Positions 27,459 through 35,837 of a stretch of DNA of 64,000 nt are shown in pieces. The notes below the pieces were generated by a model. That model saw only the letters and a list, made by a program, of their open reading frames with translations. It was not told where the DNA came from and did no database searches. Every line of letters begins with the position of its first letter. The stretch's first letter is position 1. Source of the stretch: Anaerofilum hominis (lineage in GTDB: Bacteria > Bacillota > Clostridia > Oscillospirales > Ruminococcaceae); the NCBI RefSeq assembly GCF_014287275.1, contig NZ_JACONZ010000002.1:248001-312000 (forward strand). The letters run 5' to 3'. The position numbers were made by a program, and so were the translations under genes.

Positions 27459-29066
27459 TTAAAACTGTCCGTAGATAAAGGGGGTGGCGCCGAAAACACC
27501 GAAAAAGAGGATGCCCAGCAACAGCAGATAGTATCCCACCCAGCGCAGCGCAAAAGGCCAGCGGCCAACCGCCTCCGCCAGCGGCCGCCGCCGCTCCAGC
27601 GCTTCGGCGACGAACATCAGCAGGATGGCGCACACCAGCGCCGCACCGTTGTTGGCGTAAAAGCCGATCCCCGCAAGGGCGCGGTCCACCGCCGTCCAGC
27701 TGGCCAGAGTGCGCCCCAGCTGCACAGGCAGGCGGTAGATGAAGAGCAGCGCTTTGTCCAGACTGTCAGCCCGGAAGAAGATCCAGGCGAAGGTCACCAT
27801 GCAAAAGGTCGCTGCGCGCTGCAGAAAATGGTGCAGCCGTTTGCAGCGGTTCAGCCGGGTGAGCCGGTTCACGGTGAGGCGCAGGGGCTTTGTGAGCCGC
27901 GAGATCACATTATACAGACCGTGCAGACCGCCCCAGACCAAAAAGGTCAGCCCGGCGCCGTGCCACAGGCCGCTGACCAGAAAAACGATCAGCGTATTGG
28001 CGCAGGCGCGCGCCACCCCCCTGCGGCTGCCGCCCAGGGGGATATAGAGATAGTCCCGCAGCCAGCTGGAGAGCGAGATGTGCCAGCGGTCCCAGAATTC
28101 GCCGATGGTGCGGGCCGCGTAGGGCCGGCGGAAGTTGCCGGGCAGCTTGAAGCCCAGGCAGCGTGCGGCGCCCAGCGCAATGTCGGAGTAGCCGGAAAAG
28201 TCGGCGTACAGCTGCACGGCATACAGCAGGGCGGACACCAGCAGCTGAAAACCATTATAGGACCCGGGGGACGAAAAGGCCAGCTTGAGGATGGCGGCGG
28301 CGTTCTCGCTGATCACCATTTTTTTGAAGTATCCCCACAGCATCTGCCGCAGGCCCTGGCTGACCATGGCGCAGTCGTAGCGGTGGACCCGGTTCATCTG
28401 GTGCAGCAGATCGCCGCTGCGGCTGATGGGGCCGGACACCACCTGGGGGAAGAACGAGAGGAACAGCGCGCATTTTACCGGGCTTTTTTCCGCGGGCGAG
28501 ACGCCGCGGTAGACGTCGGCCAGATACCCCACCGCCATCAGGGTGTAAAAGCTCAAACCGATCATCCACACCGGGGAGAGCGCGGGGGCGGCCTTGAGAG
28601 ACCAGCCGAACCACCCGTTCAGCAGCGAGGCGAAAAAAGAGGTGTACTTTACATAGATCAGCGCGCCGATATTGGCCAGCACGCCGGCGGCCAGCAGCAG
28701 CCGGCGCGCGCTGCGGGAGACGGGCCGGTCAAGGGCCAGCCCCAGCAGGTAGGTGACAAGGGTGAGCAGCGCCAGAACGGCCAGCGCGGCGGGGTGTGCA
28801 CGGCCGCCCGCAACGGTCGCAAAATAGTAGAAAAAATAGCTGCACACCAGCAGCCAAAGGTTGCGCGCGGCCTTTGGCAGCAGATAATAAAGCAGCACGC
28901 AGAGCGGGAAAAAGAGCAGAAAGGCAAGGGAATTAAAGCTCATCCCCTTTTGCAGCAGGCCGCCCAGCCAGTCCCCGACCGACTGCAGGGAAAAGGGCTG
29001 GCTGAAGATCTCCTGCTGCAGAAAGCGCCAAAGCTCCTGCACCTGCTTTGTGAATGTCTCCGTCAT
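27459..29066 (-). CDS. MBOAT-family membrane O-acyltransferase (AlgI/DltB-like)
   Basis: A 535-residue polytopic protein with about ten hydrophobic helices. Family landmarks are FNSLAFLLFFPLCVLLYYLLP, QVVSGPISRSGDLLHQM, YADFSGYSDIALGAARCLGF, FWDRWHISLSSWLRDYLYIPLGGSRRG and GLWHGAGLTFLVWGGLHG, where the histidine of LWHGA is the catalytic one. Such enzymes move acetyl or other acyl groups onto exported polysaccharide. It is the last gene of the FucNAc operon, so acylation of that glycan is likely. No AlgJ/AlgX-type partner follows. A 41-residue N-terminal extension precedes the usual family start (MSFNSL), and the real start could be there. Confidence 0.9.
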   Translation of the reverse strand: MTETFTKQVQELWRFLQQEIFSQPFSLQSVGDWLGGLLQKGMSFNSLAFLLFFPLCVLLYYLLPKAARNLWLLVCSYFFYYFATVAGGRAHPAALAVLALLTLVTYLLGLALDRPVSRSARRLLLAAGVLANIGALIYVKYTSFFASLLNGWFGWSLKAAPALSPVWMIGLSFYTLMAVGYLADVYRGVSPAEKSPVKCALFLSFFPQVVSGPISRSGDLLHQMNRVHRYDCAMVSQGLRQMLWGYFKKMVISENAAAILKLAFSSPGSYNGFQLLVSALLYAVQLYADFSGYSDIALGAARCLGFKLPGNFRRPYAARTIGEFWDRWHISLSSWLRDYLYIPLGGSRRGVARACANTLIVFLVSGLWHGAGLTFLVWGGLHGLYNVISRLTKPLRLTVNRLTRLNRCKRLHHFLQRAATFCMVTFAWIFFRADSLDKALLFIYRLPVQLGRTLASWTAVDRALAGIGFYANNGAALVCAILLMFVAEALERRRPLAEAVGRWPFALRWVGYYLLLLGILFFGVFGATPFIYGQF

Positions 29067-29124
29067 ACCACCAAAACCTCAACTCATGGATTCGCCGCGC
29101 CGCAGCGGCGTAGGGGGATGCGGT

Positions 29125-29535
29125 TCAGTGACGGCCGGGGCCGGGCTTTTGGCCCGCGTCCTCCCCGGCGTTCTCCCGTCCGCTTTCCAGCTCGCGGATC
29201 CGCCGCTCCAGCAGGGCGGCATTCTGGGTGAGGGACTTGATCTTCAGGGCGAAACCGCTGACCACCGCCGAGAGGGAGAGCAGGATCAGCAGCACAAAGG
29301 CCAGGATCACCATAAAGACGAAATTGACCGGGTTGAGCACATGCAGCAGGTCGCCCATCACCAGCACGATATAGGGGAACAGGGCGAAGATCAGCAGCAC
29401 AAAGCCGGAGATCAGCCAGATGATGGCATACTGTACGCCCAGCTTCTGCTTTTTGAGCAGGTAGAAGATGACGCCCAGATAGAGCAGGACCCCCAGGATC
29501 ATCGCCAGCCGGAATGCCGGGAACATAATATCCAT
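29125..29535 (-). CDS. DUF2304 membrane protein
   Basis: A 136-residue protein with three hydrophobic helices (about 5-25, 35-58, 70-95). The conserved Trp-containing segment QYAIIWLISGFVLLIFALFP identifies DUF2304. A charged coiled-coil tail follows (LTQNAALLERRIRELESG). DUF2304 genes commonly sit beside DPM-like GT2 genes, as here, and may help anchor or partner that enzyme. GAGGT lies 8 bases before the ATG. Confidence 0.85.
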   Translation of the reverse strand: MDIMFPAFRLAMILGVLLYLGVIFYLLKKQKLGVQYAIIWLISGFVLLIFALFPYIVLVMGDLLHVLNPVNFVFMVILAFVLLILLSLSAVVSGFALKIKSLTQNAALLERRIRELESGRENAGEDAGQKPGPGRH

Positions 29536-29570
29536 TTTACTTCACCTCAAAAGGATGGGGATGACGCGGC

Positions 29571-30281
29571 TCACTGCCGGCGCCGCCGCCGGGAAAAGGA
29601 CAGCCGGTAGACGATCAGGGACAGGCAGACCTTGACCATGTAGTAAGCGGATTTGAAAGAGCGGATGCTGGAGGTGCCGCCCATGCGCTCTTCCATCACC
29701 ACCGGCACCTCGCCCACCCGGTAGCCCGCCGCCAGCGCGGCCACGATGGCCTCGGGCTCGGGGTAGTCCTGGGCGTAATGGCGGGCATAAAATTCGGTCA
29801 GGGCGCGGTTGCAGGCCCTAAAACCGCTGGTGGTGTCCCGCACCTTTTTGCCGGTGAGCACCCGGATAAACAGGCTGATGATGTTGATGCCCAGCCGCCG
29901 CAGCGGGCTGGACTGGAAGCCGTCCTTGGTAATGAAGCGGCTGCCGATGGCCATATCCAGACTGCCGTCCAGCACCGGCTGGACCAGCGCGCGCAGATAA
30001 GCGGGGTCGTGCTGGCCGTCGCCGTCCATCTGCACCGTCACATCGTAGCCCCGCTCCACCGCGTAGAGATAGCCGCTCTGCACACCGCCGCCAATGCCGA
30101 GATTGACGGGCAGCGAGATATAGCTGTAGCCCTTTTCGTCGCAGATCTCACGGCTGCGGTCGGTGGAACAGTCGTTGACGATGAGATAGTCCACCTCGGG
30201 ACAGGTCTCTTTCAGACGGGTCACGACCCGTTCCAGATTTTCCTCTTCATTGTAGCAGGGGATCATTACCAAAATCTTCAA
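29571..30281 (-). CDS. Family 2 glycosyltransferase, polyprenyl-phosphate sugar type
   Basis: A 236-residue GT2 with MIPCYNEEENLERVV, the nucleotide-binding VDYLIVNDCSTD, the metal-binding VQMDGDGQHDPAYL (DxD-like) and FQSSPLRRLG, as in dolichol/undecaprenyl-phosphate mannose or glucose synthases. A C-terminal amphipathic region replaces the two helices of GtrB, and the adjacent DUF2304 protein may supply the membrane part. It starts at TTG with GGAGG 11 bases upstream. It likely loads a sugar on undecaprenyl phosphate or decorates the glycan made by this operon. Confidence 0.88.
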   Translation of the reverse strand: MKILVMIPCYNEEENLERVVTRLKETCPEVDYLIVNDCSTDRSREICDEKGYSYISLPVNLGIGGGVQSGYLYAVERGYDVTVQMDGDGQHDPAYLRALVQPVLDGSLDMAIGSRFITKDGFQSSPLRRLGINIISLFIRVLTGKKVRDTTSGFRACNRALTEFYARHYAQDYPEPEAIVAALAAGYRVGEVPVVMEERMGGTSSIRSFKSAYYMVKVCLSLIVYRLSFSRRRRRQ

Positions 30282-30303
30282 AAGCGGATGCACCTCCGGT
30301 CGG

Positions 30304-31551
30304 TCAGCAGTCCCCGGCAGAGGGCTGTTCCCCGCCGAGTATAAAGTCGGTGAGCTGCCGCAGCAGCGTCTTGCGGTCGAAGTGGGCGGCGTTGTAAGCG
30401 CGTCCGCGCCGGCCCAGCTCGGCGCGCTCGCCGGGGGACATGCGGTACAGCCGCAGCAGGTTTTCCGTCAGCGCCTCCGCGTCGCCGGCCGGGCTGGCAA
30501 AACCGCATCCCGCCTCCTGCACGACCCGGGCGCCTTCGCCGTCCATGCTGGCCAGCACCGGCCGCCCCGCGGCGCAGTAGCTGGTGATCTTGGCGGGGAT
30601 GGTCAGGCCGAGATCTTCAGTGCCCGCCAGACAGGCGACCAGCGCGTCGGCCAGCGTGTGGTACCGGGGCACGTCCTCTGCGGGATGCGGCCCCTCATAG
30701 GCAAAATAAGAGTCCAGCCCCTCGGCGCTGATCCGCTCCAGCAGGGTCTCGCGGCTCATGCCGTCGCCGACCAGGATGAACCGGATGCCCTGCTCCCCGC
30801 GCCGGCGCAGGCACAGCGCGGCCTCTACCAGGGTGTCCAGCGACTGGGCGGGGGAAAAATTGCCCGCAAAGACCACGTTGAACTTGTCTGCAAAACGGGC
30901 GCGCAGCGCCTCGTCCTCCACGTCGCGGGTGTAGAGGTCCTCGCAGTACTGGGGCACCACGGCCACGTCGCCGGTGCGCTTGCCGGTGCGCTCGATCAGC
31001 TTTTGCCGCAGCCCGGGGGACATGGCGATCAGCCGGTCCGCCGCCCGCATGTGCCAGCGGGAGACGCCAAAGGCCAGCGCGCGCAGGGCGCGGTTTTTGA
31101 TGGGCAGCACGGAGTAGAGGTTTTCGGGCCACAGGTCCAGCACATAGATGGTGGTGGGCACCCGGTGCAGTTTGCCGTACACGATCGCCGGAAAAGCCAT
31201 CAGCACCGGGCTGGTCTCGTAGCAGAACACCGCGTCGTAACGGCGGCCGTGCAGCCGCAGCAGATCAAAAACCGCAAAAAAGGGGAAGGAGACATAGTTC
31301 CAGAAGATGCGCGGGCCGGTATTCCCCTTGCGGGGCACCTCCCAGGCGCGGAAGATCTCCACCCCGCCGCGGGTCTCCCGCCGCCGCTTAAAAAAGCCGT
31401 AGCCGGGGAACAGCTCCCCCTTGGGGTAGTTCGGCAGCCCGCAGAGCACGTCCACCTCGTAGCCCAGTTCGGCAAAGCCCTGGCAGACGTCGGTGCTGCG
31501 AAAGGTCTCGGGCCAATAGTGCTGGCTGACGACCAGGATCCTTTTGGGCAA
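30304..31551 (-). CDS. Family 4 glycosyltransferase, WbuB-like
   Basis: A 415-residue GT-B enzyme. The N-terminal ILVVSQHYWPETFRSTDVCQGFAELGYEVDVLCGLPNYPKG and the central VLDLWPENL are typical of WbuB-type transferases. In E. coli O26, WbuB is a proposed L-FucNAc transferase. The C-terminal nucleotide-sugar domain carries FVVFAGNFSPAQSLDTLVEA-like and YCAAGRPVLASMDGEGARVV motifs. It starts at TTG with AAAGGTGG 7 bases upstream. Coming directly after fnlC, it probably adds L-FucNAc to a lipid-linked acceptor. The assignment to FucNAc rests on context. Confidence 0.88.
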   Translation of the reverse strand: MPKRILVVSQHYWPETFRSTDVCQGFAELGYEVDVLCGLPNYPKGELFPGYGFFKRRRETRGGVEIFRAWEVPRKGNTGPRIFWNYVSFPFFAVFDLLRLHGRRYDAVFCYETSPVLMAFPAIVYGKLHRVPTTIYVLDLWPENLYSVLPIKNRALRALAFGVSRWHMRAADRLIAMSPGLRQKLIERTGKRTGDVAVVPQYCEDLYTRDVEDEALRARFADKFNVVFAGNFSPAQSLDTLVEAALCLRRRGEQGIRFILVGDGMSRETLLERISAEGLDSYFAYEGPHPAEDVPRYHTLADALVACLAGTEDLGLTIPAKITSYCAAGRPVLASMDGEGARVVQEAGCGFASPAGDAEALTENLLRLYRMSPGERAELGRRGRAYNAAHFDRKTLLRQLTDFILGGEQPSAGDC

Positions 31552-31723
31552 TACGACACCACCTTTTGGCAGAAGATGAAAAAACGGGGCGCGCGCCGCC
31601 GCTGCGGCGGTCTGGAAAAGAGAACAAAAGCGGGCGGGGCCGCCAGTGCGGGAAAAGATCTCAAAGGTCCCGCGCGCCGCGCCAAAGCGCGGGCCGCTGC
31701 TCTTTCTCTGTGCCCGCGGCGGC

Positions 31724-32851
31724 TCAGCGCTTGAGCCACACCGTCTCGTTGACGATCTTGGTATAGCTCTGGATCAGCTTGACCACCTTTACGGAAACGT
31801 TGAGGTCGGCATAGTCTTCCGCCATCACCACCGGCTCTGCGTTGTCCCGCATCGCAACAGCCAGCTCCATGGCCTGTTCCACGTCGTCGCCGCGGATGCC
31901 GCCGATCACCACGCTGCCCTTGTCCAGCACCTCGGGGCGCTCGGTGCTGGTGCGGATCAGCACCCCGGCAAAGCCCAGCATGGCGCTCTCCTCCGACAAG
32001 GTGCCGGAATCGGACAGCACGCAGTAGGCGTTTTTCTGCAGCTTGTTGTAGTCGAGAAAGCCGAAAGGCTGCATCTCCCGCACCAGCGAGTGAAACCGGA
32101 ACTGCCGCGCTTCGATGTACTTGCGGCTGCGCGGGTGGCAGGAGTAGATCACCGGCATGCCCGTGTGCTCGGCAATGCGGTTCACCGCCCCCATGAGGGA
32201 CATGAAATTTTCCTCGTTGTCGATGTTTTCCTCCCGGTGGGCGGAGAGCAGGATGTACCGGCCGGGCGCAAGGCCCAGCTCTTCCAGCACCCGGCTGTCC
32301 TCTATGGCTGCGGCGTGGGCGGCCAGCACCTCGCGCATGGGGCTGCCGGTGACGAAGATCGTCTTGCCGTCCAGCCCCTCGCTGAGCAGATAGCGGCGGG
32401 AATGTTCGGTATAGGGCAGGTTGACGTCGCTGATGTGGTCCACGATCTTGCGGTTGATCATCTCAGACACGTTCCAGTCCCAGCAGCGGTTGCCCGCCTC
32501 CATGTGAAAGATGGGGATCTTCAGCCGTTTTGCCGAGATGGCGGACAGGGCGCTGTTGGTATCGCCCAGCAGCAGCACCGCGTCGGGGCGCTCTTTCACC
32601 ATCAGCTCATAGCTCTTCGCGATGATGCCGCCCATCGTCTCGCCCAGATCCCTGCCCACGCAGGACAGGTAATGGTCCGGCTGGCGCAGCCCCAGATCCT
32701 CAAAAAAAATGCCGTTCAGACGGTAATCGTAGTTCTGGCCGGTGTGCACCAGCAGATGGTCGAAGTACCGGTCGCAGCACTTGATGACCTCCGACAGCCG
32801 GATGATCTCGGGCCGGGTGCCGACGATGGTCATGAGCTTCAGTTTTTTCAT
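31724..32851 (-). CDS. fnlC: UDP-sugar 2-epimerase, FnlC/CapG-type
   Basis: A 375-residue non-hydrolysing epimerase: LMTIVGTRPEIIRLSEVIKCC at the N-terminus, HTGQNYD, LLLGDTNSALSAISAKRLKIPIFHMEAGNRCWDWNVSEMINRK and YSCHPRSRKYI. The insertion AGNRCWDWNVSE in place of AGLRT is typical of the FnlC/CapG branch, which epimerises UDP-L-talose- or pneumosamine-type intermediates to UDP-L-FucNAc. The preceding fnlA and fnlB support that role over WecB. GGAGG lies 10 bases before the ATG. It is separated from fnlB by about 190 non-coding bases. Confidence 0.92.
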   Translation of the reverse strand: MKKLKLMTIVGTRPEIIRLSEVIKCCDRYFDHLLVHTGQNYDYRLNGIFFEDLGLRQPDHYLSCVGRDLGETMGGIIAKSYELMVKERPDAVLLLGDTNSALSAISAKRLKIPIFHMEAGNRCWDWNVSEMINRKIVDHISDVNLPYTEHSRRYLLSEGLDGKTIFVTGSPMREVLAAHAAAIEDSRVLEELGLAPGRYILLSAHREENIDNEENFMSLMGAVNRIAEHTGMPVIYSCHPRSRKYIEARQFRFHSLVREMQPFGFLDYNKLQKNAYCVLSDSGTLSEESAMLGFAGVLIRTSTERPEVLDKGSVVIGGIRGDDVEQAMELAVAMRDNAEPVVMAEDYADLNVSVKVVKLIQSYTKIVNETVWLKR

Positions 32852-33044
32852 TTTATCACAGCCTCCGTGGGAAAGTTTTGGCCGCCCGGATGCGCGGGGC
32901 AGCCCGGCGCCGGGTTTGAGGACCGCGGCCCGGAAAGGCCGGAGGGCTGAAAAGACAGCCTGCGGCCGGTCCGGCCGCCCCGGGATAGAAACGCCCGCCG
33001 CAAAAGGCCGAAACAGACGGCCGGAAAACGGCGGCAGGGCCGCG

Positions 33045-34208
33045 TCAGTCCCCGGTCACCGGCAGGGGCCAGGTGTCGGGATGGTCCGGGTCAAAACACT
33101 CGTTGGCCCACATCACGGTCACCAGGTCGCCCTCGCCCTCGTTTTCGATGGAGTGGGTGTAGCCGGTGGGGATGTCCACCACTTCCAGTTTCTCCCCGCA
33201 GACGTGATACTCGTAAACAGGGCCGCCGTCGGCCCGGCGGAAGCGGATGCAGGCCCGGCCGGATACGACGAGGAACTTTTCGTTTTTTGTGTCGTGCCAG
33301 TGGTTGCCCTTGACGATGCCGGGGCGGCTGACGTTGACGCTGACCTGGCCCCGGTCCGGGCTGCGCAGAAATTCGGTAAAGCTGCCGCGCGCGTCCGCGT
33401 GCGTCTTCAGCGGGTATTTGAAGCCGCTCTCCGGCTCAAGATAGGACAGATAGGTGCTGTAGAGCTTTTTGGTCAGGGGGTCGGACAGGTCCGGCACCTG
33501 CAGCGTGCCGCGGCTGTCGGCAAACGAGCGGATGGTGTCCGCCAGCCAGCTCAGCGTGGTCTCATGCACCGGGGCGATGGCAAAATAGCCCGGGCGTTCG
33601 GGGTCGGGCAGGCTGCGCCCCTCCAAAACGCCGACAAGGGCGTCCACCACGTCGTCGATGTAGACCAGCGGCAGCGAAAATGCGGGATCGCGCACCTGCA
33701 CGGGCAGCCCGGCGGCGATGTTGTGGCAGAAAGTGGCCACAACGCTGTTGTAGTTGGGGCGGCACCATTTGCCGAACACGCCGGGCATGCGGGTCAAGTG
33801 GACGGGGGCGCCGGTGTCGTGGCTGTACCGCACCAGCTGCTGTTCCGCCAGGGCCTTGCTGTTGCCGTAATCGCTGCCGTTGCCCACCTGGATGCTGCTG
33901 GTCATCAGCACCGGGCAGCGGCCCCCCGCCCCGGCCAGCAGGGCGCACAGGCGGGCGGTCAGGTCGCTGTTGCCGTCGTAGAATTCACTGGGGTCCCGGG
34001 GGCGGTTGACCCCGGCCAGATGAAAGACAAAACGGGCTTGCGCGCAAAAAGCGGCCAGCTCGGCGTCGGTGTTCCCGCGGTCAAAGCGCAGGACGTTGGT
34101 GTAGCCCCGGTTCTGCAGCGCAAGCACCAGGTTGCGGCCCACAAAACCGTCCGCGCCGGTCACCAGGATGGGGTCCCCTTTTTGCAGGGGCCGAGACTGT
34201 GCGGCCAA
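33045..34208 (-). CDS. fnlB: Bifunctional UDP-sugar epimerase/reductase with cupin domain, FnlB/CapF-type
   Basis: A 387-residue protein in two parts. Residues 1 to about 255 are a short-chain dehydrogenase/epimerase domain (ILVTGADGFVGRNLV, VFHLAGVNRPRDPSEFYDGN, and SSIQVGNGSDYGNSKALAEQ with the YxxxK-like SDYGNSK). Residues about 265-385 are a zinc cupin (TEFLRSPDRGQVSVNVSRPG, KGNHWHDTKNEKFLVVSG, IPTGYTHSIEN). This is the CapF/FnlB architecture, giving the second step to UDP-L-FucNAc. I start at TTG, 8 bases after AAAGGAG. The GTG nine bases earlier would overlap the upstream stop but sits on top of the ribosome site. Confidence 0.95.
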   Translation of the reverse strand: MAAQSRPLQKGDPILVTGADGFVGRNLVLALQNRGYTNVLRFDRGNTDAELAAFCAQARFVFHLAGVNRPRDPSEFYDGNSDLTARLCALLAGAGGRCPVLMTSSIQVGNGSDYGNSKALAEQQLVRYSHDTGAPVHLTRMPGVFGKWCRPNYNSVVATFCHNIAAGLPVQVRDPAFSLPLVYIDDVVDALVGVLEGRSLPDPERPGYFAIAPVHETTLSWLADTIRSFADSRGTLQVPDLSDPLTKKLYSTYLSYLEPESGFKYPLKTHADARGSFTEFLRSPDRGQVSVNVSRPGIVKGNHWHDTKNEKFLVVSGRACIRFRRADGGPVYEYHVCGEKLEVVDIPTGYTHSIENEGEGDLVTVMWANECFDPDHPDTWPLPVTGD

Positions 34209-34213
34209 TGGGC

Positions 34214-35251
34214 TCACTCCTTTGCCAGCTCTTCTTTGATATAGTCCAGGGTCATCAGCTTGTCGACGATGCCCGGCACGTCCAGCCGCGTGGTGTTGTG
34301 GCTGGTATAGGATTCGGGCTCGCCCTCGGGCAGGGTGCCCTCGACAAAATATTTGTCGTAGTTCAGGTCGCGCGTGTCCGCCGCCACCTTGAAATAGCCG
34401 CCCATGTCGGTGGCGTGCATCCGCTCCTCGCTGGTGAGCAGCGTCTCGTACAGCTTTTCGCCGTGGCGGTCGCCGATGATGCGCACGCCGGTGTCGCCGA
34501 ACAGCTGCTGCATGGCCTTGGCCAGGTCGCCGATGGTGGAGGCCGGGCTCTTTTGTACGAAGAGGTCGCCGGGTTCTGCGTGCTCGAAGGCAAAGACCAC
34601 CAGCGCGACCGCCTCGTCCAGGCTCATCAGAAAACGGGTCATGTTGGGGTTGGTCACCGTGATGGGCTTGCCCGCCCGGATCTGGTCGACAAACAGCGGG
34701 ATGACGCTGCCGCGGCTGGCCATCACGTTGCCGTAGCGGGTGCAGCAGATGGTGGTGTCCTGCGCGCTGACGGTGCGGGCCCGGGCGCCGATGACCTTTT
34801 CCATCATGGCCTTGGAGATGCCCATGGCGTTGATGGGATAAGCCGCCTTGTCGGTGGAGAGGCAGACCACCTTTTTCACCCCGGCCTCAATGGCCTCGGC
34901 CAGCACGTTGTCGGTGCCCACGATGTTGGTGCGCACCGCCTCCATGGGGAAAAATTCACAGCTGGGCACCTGCTTGAGGGCCGCGGCGTGAAAGATGAAA
35001 TCCACCCCGCCCATGGCGGCGTGGATGCTGTCGCGGTTGCGCACGTCGCCGATGTAGAACTTCAGCTTGCCCGCCAGATGGGGGAAGCGCAGCTGATAGT
35101 CGTGGCGCATGTCGTCCTGCTTTTTTTCGTCCCTGGAAAAAATGCGGATCTCCCCGATATCGGTGGAGAGAAAATGTTTGAGCACCGTGTTGCCGAAGCT
35201 GCCGGTACCGCCGGTGATCAGAAGAGTCTTATCCTTGAAAATGCTGTCCAT
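34214..35251 (-). CDS. fnlA: UDP-GlcNAc 4,6-dehydratase/5-epimerase, FnlA/CapE-type
   Basis: A 345-residue extended SDR enzyme. It shows the NAD(P) motif LLITGGTGSFGNTVLKHF, SRDEKKQDDMRHDY, HAAALKQVPSCEFFPMEAVRTNI and the active-site region LSTDKAAYPINAMGISKAMMEK. The methionine in place of the usual tyrosine (NAMGISK) is typical of this inverting 4,6-dehydratase subgroup. It makes UDP-2-acetamido-2,6-dideoxy-L-hexos-4-ulose, the first intermediate to UDP-L-FucNAc. The ATG with GGGAGAGGG 6 bases upstream is the start. It is the first gene of the operon, 100 bases after a strong promoter. Confidence 0.95.
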   Translation of the reverse strand: MDSIFKDKTLLITGGTGSFGNTVLKHFLSTDIGEIRIFSRDEKKQDDMRHDYQLRFPHLAGKLKFYIGDVRNRDSIHAAMGGVDFIFHAAALKQVPSCEFFPMEAVRTNIVGTDNVLAEAIEAGVKKVVCLSTDKAAYPINAMGISKAMMEKVIGARARTVSAQDTTICCTRYGNVMASRGSVIPLFVDQIRAGKPITVTNPNMTRFLMSLDEAVALVVFAFEHAEPGDLFVQKSPASTIGDLAKAMQQLFGDTGVRIIGDRHGEKLYETLLTSEERMHATDMGGYFKVAADTRDLNYDKYFVEGTLPEGEPESYTSHNTTRLDVPGIVDKLMTLDYIKEELAKE

Positions 35252-35357
35252 ACTTCGTCCCTCTCCCGCGCTCTGTGCGCGACACGGCATAAAAATGTAA
35301 AAAATATGCCCGTTTTAAAAATACTCCGGGATATGCCGTCGAAATATAACCTTACCC

Positions 35358-35386
35358 AGTATACCATATCAGCCCCCGCTAGACAA
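35358..35386 (-). promoter_or_regulatory. Promoter of the fnlA polysaccharide operon
   Basis: On the minus strand TTGTCT (35381-35386) and TATACT (35358-35363) are 17 bases apart. Its leader to the fnlA start is about 100 AT-rich bases. Confidence 0.85.
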
Positions 35387-35652
35387 GAAAACAGCCCGCT
35401 TAAAACTGCAGATCCCGCCTGCGGCGCAGCGGCGTCCCGTGATAATCACGGTTGCCAGATCAGGCGCCGGTTATACAGCCGCGCAGCCCGGCGGCGGGCA
35501 GGGACAAAAGGGGCGGGCCGGGCTTTCTGGTAAAACGCCCCAAAACGGGCAAAATAGCGGAAAAGGAAAGGGAATAGACGGAAAATCCCCGCTGCGCCCG
35601 CCCGCGCCGGGCTTGGCGCGGACGGGCGCGGCCGCAACTGCCCGGGCGCGGC

Positions 35653-35682
35653 TTGACGCGGAGCGCCGCGTTTTGATACCAT
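35653..35682 (+). promoter_or_regulatory. Promoter candidate for the CNNM/CorC-like gene
   Basis: TTGACG (35653-35658) and TACCAT (35677-35682) are 18 bases apart, about 155 bases upstream of the start. Confidence 0.5.
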
Positions 35683-35837
35683 TTCAGTAGATCAGGACTT
35701 TTTATCCGCGGGGCGCGCCGGGACCCGGCCGCGCCCACAGACAACGCCTGCGCGGCGGCAAACGCGGCTTTTGGGGCTTTGCCCCCGGGGCGCGGCCTAC
35801 CGCCGCCCGGCTCACAGAAAGAGGTTGGTTTCCCCAC

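Larger units (their letters stand above)
35252..35837. other. Divergent intergenic region between fnlA and CNNM/CorC-like gene
   Basis: This 586-base stretch is AT-rich at 35285-35400 (fnlA promoter) and GC-rich afterwards. No gene is supported. Confidence 0.5.

Noticed and set aside
30695..31132. Arg/Ala-rich open frames inside the glycosyltransferase and other genes
   Set aside because: They are out-of-frame shadows of clearly recognisable proteins caused by high GC content.
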